DNA of 64,000 nt from Brevundimonas sp. M20 (GTDB taxonomy: Bacteria > Pseudomonadota > Alphaproteobacteria > Caulobacterales > Caulobacteraceae): NCBI RefSeq assembly GCF_006547065.1, contig NZ_CP041243.1:124001-188000 (forward strand). Reading direction: 5' to 3'. Positions 25,153-32,507 of this stretch are shown piece by piece. The translations under genes and the position numbers were made by a program. The notes under the pieces were generated by a model that searched no databases, was not told the DNA's origin, and saw only the letters and a program-made list of their open reading frames with translations. Each line of letters opens with the position of its first letter. Within the stretch, counting starts at the first letter, position 1.

Positions 25153-25512
25153 TCAGACCGCGGCCAACCGGCCCTGGGGCTTGGTCGTACCGATCTCGCC
25201 GTCGTCCGGCTTGGTTTCGCCGGGGGCGAGCAGGGTGTGGTTCAGGCCCATGCGACGGGCGTCGCGCAGGGCGTGATTGTGCGCCTCGACCAGTTCGCCG
25301 CGCGCCTCGGTCAGGGTGTGCAGGGCCTTGGCCGCCGCGCTGAAGGCGCGATGTCCGGCGCCGGCCGCCAGACCCGCGCTCATGCGGCCCGACAGGGCGT
25401 GGGAGATCATGTCGGCCAGCCGGGCGCCGGCGGCGTCGATCATGTGTTCGGTCTCGCGGAGGTCGAGCGCGACGGCGCTGGCGAACTCGTCAGGTTTCCG
25501 GGCGATGTTCAT
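25153..25512 (-). CDS. Small soluble helical protein of unknown function
   Basis: The 119-residue product has no signal peptide. It is rich in Ala and contains the helix DLRETEHMIDAAGARLADMI and a second, ALHTLTEARGELVEAHNHALRDARRMG, with a Gly/Pro/Thr-rich tail. It resembles short phasin-like or unknown four-helix proteins only loosely. It starts 16 bases after the stop of the tethered regulator gene and a GGAC-type ribosome site precedes the ATG, so it is the second gene of that operon. Confidence 0.65.
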   Translation of the reverse strand: MNIARKPDEFASAVALDLRETEHMIDAAGARLADMISHALSGRMSAGLAAGAGHRAFSAAAKALHTLTEARGELVEAHNHALRDARRMGLNHTLLAPGETKPDDGEIGTTKPQGRLAAV

Positions 25513-25528
25513 GGATGTCCTTCAGGGA

Positions 25529-26005
25529 TCAGGGATTGCCACCTGTCGGCGCGAAGGAATCCGTCCCCCCGAACACCAGTCCGACCAGTCCCGTGAGAAC
25601 GGTCAGAACGAGCAGCCCCGCCAGGGCCCATCCGAAGATGGCCATGGTGCGAACACGCAGGGAGCCCGGCGTCCGCCACCGTCCCAGCCGTGTATAGAGC
25701 CCGTAGAGCCCCTCCGCGGCCGGAGCGGTCGAAGCGAGGGAACCGGCGACCCGGTCCGCATCGACGCCCTGATCAGGCGCTGAAACGGGCCCCGGCGGTA
25801 TGGCGTCCGTCGCGTATGACGCGTCAGACGCCAGTGCGCGAAGCGCGGCCTTCCGGGTGCTGACCCCGAACTTCCGCAGGATTTCGCGGAAATGCTTGTC
25901 GACCGTGTTCTCCGAGATGCCGAGCGCGCGCGCGATCTCCTTGTCGGTCATCGTGGCCGACAGGCGCAGGCATTCTTCCTGCCTTTTGGTCAGCCGTTCC
26001 GGCAT
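25529..26005 (-). CDS. Membrane-tethered LuxR/GerE-type transcription regulator
   Basis: The 158-residue product is built unusually: the LuxR-type HTH is at the very N-terminus (residues about 4-60: LTKRQEECLRLSATMTDKEIARALGISENTVDKHF), then a Pro/Ala/Asp linker, and one strong membrane helix at about 120-145 near the C-terminus. AAGGGGAG precedes the ATG at 26005 by seven bases; a start at 26071 is less likely. Lacking a receiver or ligand domain, it would bind DNA while held at the membrane. It heads an operon of four genes that includes a five-helix membrane protein. Confidence 0.82.
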   Translation of the reverse strand: MPERLTKRQEECLRLSATMTDKEIARALGISENTVDKHFREILRKFGVSTRKAALRALASDASYATDAIPPGPVSAPDQGVDADRVAGSLASTAPAAEGLYGLYTRLGRWRTPGSLRVRTMAIFGWALAGLLVLTVLTGLVGLVFGGTDSFAPTGGNP

Positions 26006-26151
26006 TCCGTACTCCCCTTCCGCACAGCTAAGGCGGTTAGGTCGCGGTCGTCCAGAGTCTTGATTCTTCAAGCGCCTTTCCCGAGCGATGGATAATGCTC
26101 GAAGTTAACGCCCGGGAACGGCCTTCGGTCGCCGCTCCCGCTACGATCCGG

Positions 26152-28233
26152 CTAGAGGCGGGCTGTCAGCGACAGGCGGAAAGACCGGGGCGCGCCGCGC
26201 GAGATCCACAGCGCGCTGTAGGAACTGGCGGCGTAGTCCTCGTCCAGCAGGTTGTCGCCTTCCAGCCGCACCGAAAGGTTTCGGGTCAGGTCCCACTCGC
26301 CCGCCGCCTTCAGTTTCCAGTAGGCGGGCAGGCGCACGCCGTTGGCCTCCAGCGACCCGGCGCGTTCGCCCACATAGGCGGCGCCGGCCGTGACCGACCA
26401 GTCCCGTCCGCCGGGTTGGCTGAAGCGCCCCACCACGAACAGGGCGCCCGAATGCTCCGGCACGTTCAGGACCGTGTCGCTGGCGAAGGCCGCGTCGTCC
26501 GCCTCGGCCTCGGTCCAGGCGTAGTTGCCGATCACCTGCCAGGACTCGCCCAGCGCCAGCGACCCGTCCAGTTCGATCCCGCGGGACGTCAACCGGCCGA
26601 CCGGCGCCAGGAAGTTGGGGTCCACGGGATCGGTGGTCAGGATGTTGGTCTTCTCGATGTCGAAGAACGTGGCCGCCAGATCGAGGCCGTCCCAGGCGCC
26701 GCTCAGACCCAGCTCCCAGCCCTCGCCCGTCTCGGGCGCGAATCCCTGTCCGGTCCGCCCGGTCCCGGAGTTCAGAACGAACGAGCGTCCGAACCCGGTG
26801 TGCAACGCCAGCGCGTCCGTCAGCTGATAGCGCGCCCCCACATGGTAGTTGACCGGACTGTCCGCCGCCTCCCCGGTCGCGCCGGTGCGGTTGTTCCGGA
26901 TGGTCTGGCTGTAGTCGTCATACCGCACCCCGGCGTTCAGGCTCAGCCGGTCGTTCACCTCCCACAGGTCCGAAACATAAAGGGTGACGACCTCGCGCTT
27001 CTCCAGATTGTCCGTGAACGGCAGGGGTGTCGGCTGCGGTTGGCCATAGACGGGAGTGTGCACGTCCACCGCATAGGGGGCGCCGGCGTTCGGATTGATC
27101 CGCAGCCATTTCTCCCCGTACTCCAGCCGATAGGCTTTCAGCCCGACGGTCGGGCGATGCACCCCGGCGCCCGTTTCGATCCGGCCGTTCAGCTCCATCC
27201 GCGCCGACAGGTCGTCGACCGAGAAGTCGCGACCCCGCCGTTGCCGCCACAGCTGGTCCCCGACCAGCCGCGAATGGTCGCTCGACAGCCCCTTTAGCGA
27301 GCCGGTCCGCCACGCCAGTCCGCCGTTCAGGCTCCAGTCGTCGTTCAGCCAGTATTCGCCCGATAGCTGATGCCGCTCGTTACGGAACTCGGTGACGCCG
27401 TCGGCGGGCTCGCCGTAATAGTTGGTGCGGGGCAGGGCCAGGGCGTCGCCGTTCAGGGCGGGAACACCCCGGTCGAACAGGGTGTCGAAGGCGGTGATCT
27501 CGCCCACATAGGTCAGCCGCAGATCCGCCGTCGGCCGCCAGGTCAGCGACGGGGCGATGACGCTGCGGTCCAGCCCGACATGGTCCCGCCAGCCGTCGCC
27601 GGTCTCGCCGACCAGAACCAGCCGCCCGGCCAGCGTTTCCGAAATCGGGCCGGTCACATCCAGTTCGCCCCGTCTCAGGCCGAATGACCCGACCGTCGCG
27701 GTCAGGCTGGCCTCCGTCTCGAACCGGGGCGTCTTCGACACGATGTTGACCCGTCCCGCCGGGTCGATGTCGCCGAACAGGGTGCCCGACGGGCCTTTCA
27801 GGATCTCGATCCGTTCAGCCGTCGCCGGATCGCGCGGCGGGGCCATGCCCCGGTTGGCCAGAAAGCCGTCGACGTAATATTCGGCGCCGCCGTCGGGTGT
27901 GCCGAGGAAGCCCCGGATGGCGAAATTGTCCATCACCCCGCCACGGTTGTTCTGCTGGCTGACGCCGCTGACCAGTTCCAGCGCATCGGCCAGCCGGGTC
28001 GCGCCCACGGCCTCGATCAGGTCCGACTCTATCGACCGGCTGGACTGGGACATGCGCTCGGTCGGGCCGCCCGCGCCCAGGGTCGCATCGCGCGGCGTCC
28101 GGCGGCCCAGAACCACGATCTCGTCCAGCGAAGCCGCCTGTTGGTCCGGGGTCGGAGCATCCGGCGCGGGGGATAGCGCAGCCAGCAGGCACAGACCCGC
28201 GCAACTCGTCAGCAGGGACAAGGGAAACTCCAT
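26152..28233 (-). CDS. TonB-dependent siderophore receptor
   Basis: The 693-residue outer-membrane receptor has a signal peptide (about residues 1-26), a TonB box-like DEIVVLGRR at 37-45, a plug domain with DNFAIRGFLGTPDGGAEYYVDGF and ILKGPSGTLFGDIDPAGRVNIVSKTP, and a barrel ending in SFRLSLTARL. The plug repeats the pattern of FhuA/FpvA-type ferric-siderophore receptors, so an iron or other metal chelate is the likely cargo. A palindrome lies seven bases before the start codon, suggesting metal-responsive control. The divergent neighbour is a membrane protein, and no siderophore synthesis genes are present. Confidence 0.92.
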   Translation of the reverse strand: MEFPLSLLTSCAGLCLLAALSPAPDAPTPDQQAASLDEIVVLGRRTPRDATLGAGGPTERMSQSSRSIESDLIEAVGATRLADALELVSGVSQQNNRGGVMDNFAIRGFLGTPDGGAEYYVDGFLANRGMAPPRDPATAERIEILKGPSGTLFGDIDPAGRVNIVSKTPRFETEASLTATVGSFGLRRGELDVTGPISETLAGRLVLVGETGDGWRDHVGLDRSVIAPSLTWRPTADLRLTYVGEITAFDTLFDRGVPALNGDALALPRTNYYGEPADGVTEFRNERHQLSGEYWLNDDWSLNGGLAWRTGSLKGLSSDHSRLVGDQLWRQRRGRDFSVDDLSARMELNGRIETGAGVHRPTVGLKAYRLEYGEKWLRINPNAGAPYAVDVHTPVYGQPQPTPLPFTDNLEKREVVTLYVSDLWEVNDRLSLNAGVRYDDYSQTIRNNRTGATGEAADSPVNYHVGARYQLTDALALHTGFGRSFVLNSGTGRTGQGFAPETGEGWELGLSGAWDGLDLAATFFDIEKTNILTTDPVDPNFLAPVGRLTSRGIELDGSLALGESWQVIGNYAWTEAEADDAAFASDTVLNVPEHSGALFVVGRFSQPGGRDWSVTAGAAYVGERAGSLEANGVRLPAYWKLKAAGEWDLTRNLSVRLEGDNLLDEDYAASSYSALWISRGAPRSFRLSLTARL

Positions 28234-28240
28234 TTGTAAT

Positions 28241-28253
28241 GTTATTACGTAAC
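28241..28253. promoter_or_regulatory. Candidate metal-regulator operator (Zur-like palindrome)
   Basis: GTTATTACGTAAC is an inverted repeat GTTA-N5-TAAC in the 36-base gap between the TonB receptor and the divergent DUF1624 gene. The E. coli Zur core has the same GTTA-N5-TAAC spacing. Whether Zur, Fur or another regulator binds cannot be decided from sequence. Confidence 0.4.
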
Positions 28254-28269
28254 GGCTAGACGCTCTCCC

Positions 28270-29442
28270 ATGTCGCTGTCAACCGCCTCGCTTCCCGTGC
28301 CTCCCGCCGGTCCGGTCACCGCCCGCATCGCCTCCATCGACGCCCTGCGAGGCTTCGTCATCCTGCTGATGCTGGTCGATCATGCGCGGGAGTTCTTCTT
28401 CTTCCACGCCCAGGTCAGCGACCCGATGAGCGTGACGGAAACCTCTCCGGCCCTGTTCTTCACCCGCCTGTCGGCCCACCTGTGCGCGCCGATCTTCGTC
28501 GCCCTGACGGGGCTCGGCGCATGGCTCTACGGGTCGAAGAAGGGCGGACCGCCCGCGGCCTCCGGCTTCCTGTTCAAGCGGGGTCTGTTCCTCGTGGTGC
28601 TGGAGCTGACGGTCGTCAGCTTCGCCTGGAATTTCGACCTGACGCCGCCGACGATCTTCCTTCAGGTCATCTGGGCCATCGGCCTGTCCATGATCGCCCT
28701 GTCAGCCCTCGTCTGGCTGCCGCGTCCGGTCCTGATCGCCGTCGGCGCGGTCATTGTGCTGGGCCACAACCTGCTCGACCCGATCACCTTCGCGCCGGAC
28801 CAGCCGGGCCATGCCCTGTGGGCGATCCTGCACGACCGGGGCTTCATCGAACTGCCGTGGGATCAGCGCATCCGCACCTCCTACCCCCTGCTGCCCTGGA
28901 TCGGCGTGGCGGCGCTCGGTTACGGGATCGGCCCGTGGTTCGCGGGCGAGGCGGGAACGCGTCGTCGTCGTCTGATCGGTCTGGGCCTGGGCATGCTGGC
29001 CCTGTTCGCGGTCCTGCGGGCGATCAATGTCTATGGCGAGCCTCTGCCCTGGTCGGTCTATCCGGATCCGCTGCACACGGGCATGAGCGTGCTGAACCTG
29101 ACCAAATACCCGCCGTCCGCCGACTTCCTGCTGCTCACCCTCGGGATCGGCGCCCTGTTGCTGGCGACGTTCGAGGCTATATGGCTTCGCCTGATCGGCC
29201 TTCTGTCCGTGTACGGAAGTGCGCCGCTGTTCTTCTACCTGATCCACCTCTACGGCCTGCATCTGGCCTACAAGGCCTGCCTCGCCGCCTTCGGCCCCAA
29301 CCATGGCGACAGTTTCGGCGTGCCGAACGTCGCATGGGTCTGGGGCATCGCCGTCGTGGCGGCCATCCCCAGCTGGTTCGCCTGCCGCTGGTTCGCCGGG
29401 ATCAAACGCCGGAGCGGTCGGTGGTGGATGAAGTACCTCTAG
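28270..29442 (+). CDS. DUF1624/HGSNAT-like multi-pass membrane protein
   Basis: The 390-residue protein begins with about 20 soluble residues and then the hallmark RIASIDALRGFVILLMLVDHARE, typical of the heparan-alpha-glucosaminide N-acetyltransferase-like (DUF1624) family. About ten hydrophobic segments follow. The conserved Asp-Ala-Leu-Arg-Gly and the His of LVDHARE lie in the first helix, where the family keeps its active-site His. It may acetylate a periplasmic or surface glycan from cytoplasmic acetyl-CoA, by analogy only. It is divergent from the TonB receptor gene with only 36 bases between them, so they may be co-regulated. Confidence 0.82.
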   Translation: MSLSTASLPVPPAGPVTARIASIDALRGFVILLMLVDHAREFFFFHAQVSDPMSVTETSPALFFTRLSAHLCAPIFVALTGLGAWLYGSKKGGPPAASGFLFKRGLFLVVLELTVVSFAWNFDLTPPTIFLQVIWAIGLSMIALSALVWLPRPVLIAVGAVIVLGHNLLDPITFAPDQPGHALWAILHDRGFIELPWDQRIRTSYPLLPWIGVAALGYGIGPWFAGEAGTRRRRLIGLGLGMLALFAVLRAINVYGEPLPWSVYPDPLHTGMSVLNLTKYPPSADFLLLTLGIGALLLATFEAIWLRLIGLLSVYGSAPLFFYLIHLYGLHLAYKACLAAFGPNHGDSFGVPNVAWVWGIAVVAAIPSWFACRWFAGIKRRSGRWWMKYL

Positions 29443-29449
29443 GCAATCG

Positions 29450-29599
29450 TCAGGGGACGACGCCGGTTACCGGGCCGACCCCGTCATCATCGTCCTCGTC
29501 TTTCGGCAGTGGAATTTCCCGTTGGGGCCGCTCCATGGCCTCGGCGTCCCGGCGCAGGTGCTCAAGCTCTTCGCTCAGCGGGGTCTTCGGTTCGGTCAT
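29450..29599 (-). CDS. 49-residue acidic small protein
   Basis: The short frame starts at an ATG with a perfect AAGGAG six bases upstream. It encodes a helical N-terminal half rich in Glu/Arg (PLSEELEHLRRDAEAMERPQ), then a Pro and a run of acidic residues, KDEDDDDG, and ends GPVTGVVP. It is too short for a domain call. The strong ribosome site and the clean frame make it likely real. It lies between the DUF1624 gene (convergent) and the MFS transporter (same strand), and its role is unknown. Confidence 0.65.
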   Translation of the reverse strand: MTEPKTPLSEELEHLRRDAEAMERPQREIPLPKDEDDDDGVGPVTGVVP

Positions 29600-29653
29600 G
29601 GCCGGCTCCTTCTACGACCCTGACTCAATGATCGGGACGGACCCGGCGTTCCG

Positions 29654-30847
29654 TCATGACCCGGGCGTCGCCGCTGATCCGTCCAGTCGAATATCGCGAC
29701 CCGCGGCCAGACCCAGACCGCCCAGCACAAGACACAGCAGCAGGCAGGTCGTCAGGGAGGCGGTCCAGCCGCCGGTCCAGTCATGCAGGGCGCCCGCGAC
29801 CAGCGGCCCCATCGCGGACAGCATATAGCCAAGCGACTGCACCATGCCGGACAGCCGGGCGGTCTGGCCGGACGAGGTCGTCCTCAGGCCGACGAAGGCA
29901 AGCGCCAGAATGAAGGTCCCGCCGTTGGCCAGGCCGAACAGGGCGACCCAGAGGGCCGCCAGCGACGGCGCCGCCAGCAGCCCGAGAACTGAACCCGACA
30001 TCAGCACCGCCAGACCGGCGGCCAGCCCGCGCTGATCCTTCAGCCGCTTCACCAGCGGCGCCAGCAGCAGCCCGGGGAAGGCCGTCGCCACCTGCATCAC
30101 CCCGTGCAGGGCGCCGGCGGTCTCCGGCGCGAACCCGCGCGAGATCAGCATCGACGGCAGCAGGGCGACCAAGGCGTAGTAGAGGAAGGAGTTCATCCCG
30201 AAGAAGACGGTGATCTGCCAGGCCAGACCCGACCGCCAGAGGGAGACGGCCTCCGTCGGTTCCGGCGTGGCGGCGGCCGGTCCGGTCGTGCGCCGCAACT
30301 GGGGCAGCCACAGCAGGGCGGCCGCGACGGGCAGGGCGATGAAGGCGCCCAGCGACGCCTGCCAGTGGAACGCCTCTGTCAACGGCACCACCACCGCTGA
30401 GGCCAGCCCGGACGCCAGTCCCATGGTCAGTGCATACAGGGCCGTCAGCCGGGGGATCTGGTCAGGGAAGTCCCGCTTCAGCAGGCTGGGCAACAGGGTG
30501 TTGCCGATGGCGATGCCGGCGCCCAGCAGGGCGGTGCCCGCATACAGGCTCCAGACCGGTCCGACGGACCGCGCCACGATCCCGCCGGCGATCAGGGCCA
30601 GCGCCAGAAACAGGGTCCGCTCCAGCCCCAGCCCGCGCGCCATCCCGGCCGCGAAGGGCGACACCAGGCAGAAGGTCAGCAGCGGCAGGGTGATCAGGGC
30701 GCCCGCCGCGCTCGCGCCCATGCCGAACGCGCCCTGCAGGACGTCCAGCACCGGCCCGACCGCCGTGAACGGCCCTCTCAGGCAGGCGGCGAACAGAAGA
30801 ATGCCCGCGATGATCCATACGGGGGCGAGGCGGTGGGAAGCGGACAT
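29654..30847 (-). CDS. MFS transporter, CynX/NimT (cyanate/nitroimidazole) type
   Basis: The 397-residue protein has 12 predicted membrane segments and the CynX/NimT-like opening ILLFAACLRGPFTAVGPVLDVLQ. The motif AGMARGLGLERTL lies in the first cytoplasmic loop region and the YYALVALLPSMLISRGFAPETAG block is in the second half. Members export or import small anions and toxic compounds; the substrate is not known here. The ATG at 30847 is preferred; the frame extends far upstream through the serine hydrolase gene but that part is not protein-like. It follows the serine hydrolase by 95 bases on the same strand. Confidence 0.85.
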   Translation of the reverse strand: MSASHRLAPVWIIAGILLFAACLRGPFTAVGPVLDVLQGAFGMGASAAGALITLPLLTFCLVSPFAAGMARGLGLERTLFLALALIAGGIVARSVGPVWSLYAGTALLGAGIAIGNTLLPSLLKRDFPDQIPRLTALYALTMGLASGLASAVVVPLTEAFHWQASLGAFIALPVAAALLWLPQLRRTTGPAAATPEPTEAVSLWRSGLAWQITVFFGMNSFLYYALVALLPSMLISRGFAPETAGALHGVMQVATAFPGLLLAPLVKRLKDQRGLAAGLAVLMSGSVLGLLAAPSLAALWVALFGLANGGTFILALAFVGLRTTSSGQTARLSGMVQSLGYMLSAMGPLVAGALHDWTGGWTASLTTCLLLCLVLGGLGLAAGRDIRLDGSAATPGS

Positions 30848-30942
30848 GGGCGAGCACGGGGGGAGGCGACGTCGGGGGGGAGGCGCCCCTTCTGGACCCC
30901 GCCGCCGCCCCGGTCCAGACCGCGCCTCCCCTTGGGCGCGCC

Positions 30943-32442
30943 CTAGCGGTTGTCCGGGTCCGGCCCGACGCCGAAGCCCTGAACCCGCCCCGACGGCGCC
31001 AGCGCTACGGTCAGCAGGCGGGTGTTCCCCTCCGGCCCGACGCGATAGCCGTATCGTCCGCTGCCGTCCGGCCGGGTCAGGTCCTGCACGAGGATCATCG
31101 GCGCCTCGCGCCAGCCGGCGGGCAGGGAGCCTTGCAGCTCCTGCGCCAGTTCGGGGCTGTGCTCGTAGGGGCTGCCCTCGACGAATTCCGCCTTCAGATC
31201 GTCGCCGTCCGCCGCCTTCGCCAGGAAGGTCCGCACCTTCCGCGCCCGCGCCGCGTCGTCTGGCAGGGCCGGGGCCGGTCCGGGCATCAGCGTGGGATCG
31301 ACCAGTCCCGCCACGATCCGCGCGATCAGCGCCGGGTTTCCCGAAGTGTCCAGATTGGCGAACACCACCACCGTGACGCCCCGGTCCGGATAGCGCGTCA
31401 TGCTGCTGGTGAAGCCCTGCCAGGACCCGTTGTGCATGATCCGGCGCGTGCCGCGCATCGTGTCGATCTTCCAGCCGAAGCCGTACCGTCCGGGGTTCGG
31501 CGTCCCGTCCGCCAGAGGCTGGACGGTCCACATTGTCGCCAGCGAGGCCGGCGACACCAGTCCGCCCTCGACCAGCGCCCGCTCCCACCGGCCCATGTCC
31601 TCGACCGTGGTGTAGATCGTTCCGTCGGCGGTCGAGTTGAAGGTCGGCGACACCCAGGCCTGGTTCCTCAGCCGTCCGGCGTGCATCTCATAGCCCGAGG
31701 CCCGGCGCGGGATCACGTCCGTGTCCGAGATCACCCGCGTCGCGCTCATCCCCAACGGGGCGAAGAACACCTCGCGCAGATAGTCGCCGTAGGGCTGCCC
31801 CGTCACCCGGTGGATCAGTATGCCCAGCAGCACATAGTTGGCGTTGTTGTAACTCCACTGGCTCCCCGCCTCGAATGCGTTCGGCAGGGCCGCGATCGCC
31901 GTCGCCAGCTCGCCCTCGGAGTAGTCCCGGCGGATGTCGAACGGCCCGCCCGGCCCGATCAGCTCGGGATTGTCATACGAGCCGATGCCCGAGGTATGCG
32001 ACAGCAGGTGCGCCACAGTGACCCCGTCCCAGCTGGCCGTCGCCTCGGGGAAGTAACGGCTCAGCGGCGCGTCCAGCGCCACCTTGCCCTCCTCGGCCAG
32101 CTTCATGATCGCCGTCGCCACGAACTGCTTGCCCAGCGAGCCGGTCTGCATCCGCGTGTCCGGCCCCATCGGCGCGGCCCACTCCACATCGGCCAGCCCG
32201 TAGCCCTTCATCAGCACCGGCCGCCCCTGCAGATAGATCCCCACCGCCAGCCCCGGAACCCGCTGCCGCTCCATCTCGGCCAGCACATAGCGGTCGATCT
32301 CGGCCTGCTGCGCGCTGCTCAGGATCTCCACCTGCGCCGCCGGAGCGGGGGCGGAAGCCGCCTGCCGGGCCGCCGCCTGTCCCGCCCCCAGCGTCATCGC
32401 CACCGCGACCACCACCGCCGCCCTCTGCCAACCCGCTCGCAT
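30943..32442 (-). CDS. Exported serine hydrolase, class C beta-lactamase fold
   Basis: The 499-residue protein has a signal peptide (MRAGWQRAAVVVAVAMTLGAGQAAA), then a beta-lactamase/D-aminopeptidase domain. The SLGKQF motif has the Ser-x-x-Lys nucleophile pair, YNNANY the Tyr-x-Asn, and MHNGSWQG a likely third-box equivalent of KTG. It includes a C-terminal extension of about 130 residues. Such enzymes may be lactamases, carboxypeptidases or esterases; AmpC-like activity cannot be claimed. Two tandem BlaI-type operators lie just before the start codon, so expression is probably repressed by a BlaI/MecI-family regulator encoded elsewhere. Confidence 0.88.
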   Translation of the reverse strand: MRAGWQRAAVVVAVAMTLGAGQAAARQAASAPAPAAQVEILSSAQQAEIDRYVLAEMERQRVPGLAVGIYLQGRPVLMKGYGLADVEWAAPMGPDTRMQTGSLGKQFVATAIMKLAEEGKVALDAPLSRYFPEATASWDGVTVAHLLSHTSGIGSYDNPELIGPGGPFDIRRDYSEGELATAIAALPNAFEAGSQWSYNNANYVLLGILIHRVTGQPYGDYLREVFFAPLGMSATRVISDTDVIPRRASGYEMHAGRLRNQAWVSPTFNSTADGTIYTTVEDMGRWERALVEGGLVSPASLATMWTVQPLADGTPNPGRYGFGWKIDTMRGTRRIMHNGSWQGFTSSMTRYPDRGVTVVVFANLDTSGNPALIARIVAGLVDPTLMPGPAPALPDDAARARKVRTFLAKAADGDDLKAEFVEGSPYEHSPELAQELQGSLPAGWREAPMILVQDLTRPDGSGRYGYRVGPEGNTRLLTVALAPSGRVQGFGVGPDPDNR

Positions 32443-32457
32443 ACGCGCACCTTTTCG

Positions 32458-32483
32458 CTACAAATGTAGCGCTACACTTGTAG
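32458..32483. promoter_or_regulatory. Tandem BlaI/MecI-type operators
   Basis: CTACAAATGTAG at 32458-32469 and CTACACTTGTAG at 32472-32483 are two dyads of the TACA-N2-TGTA form, 14 bases centre to centre. That is the operator of BlaI/MecI/CopY winged-helix repressors, which usually control beta-lactamase genes. They lie 15-41 bases upstream of the hydrolase start. No blaI-like gene is in the window. Confidence 0.8.
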
Positions 32484-32507
32484 CGAATATGGTCAGTATT
32501 GTGGCGC

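Noticed and set aside
29654..31588. One 644-codon frame joining the transporter with upstream sequence
   Set aside because: The first part overlaps the hydrolase gene in another phase and is Gly/Arg-rich; the transporter starts at 30847 with a normal first helix.
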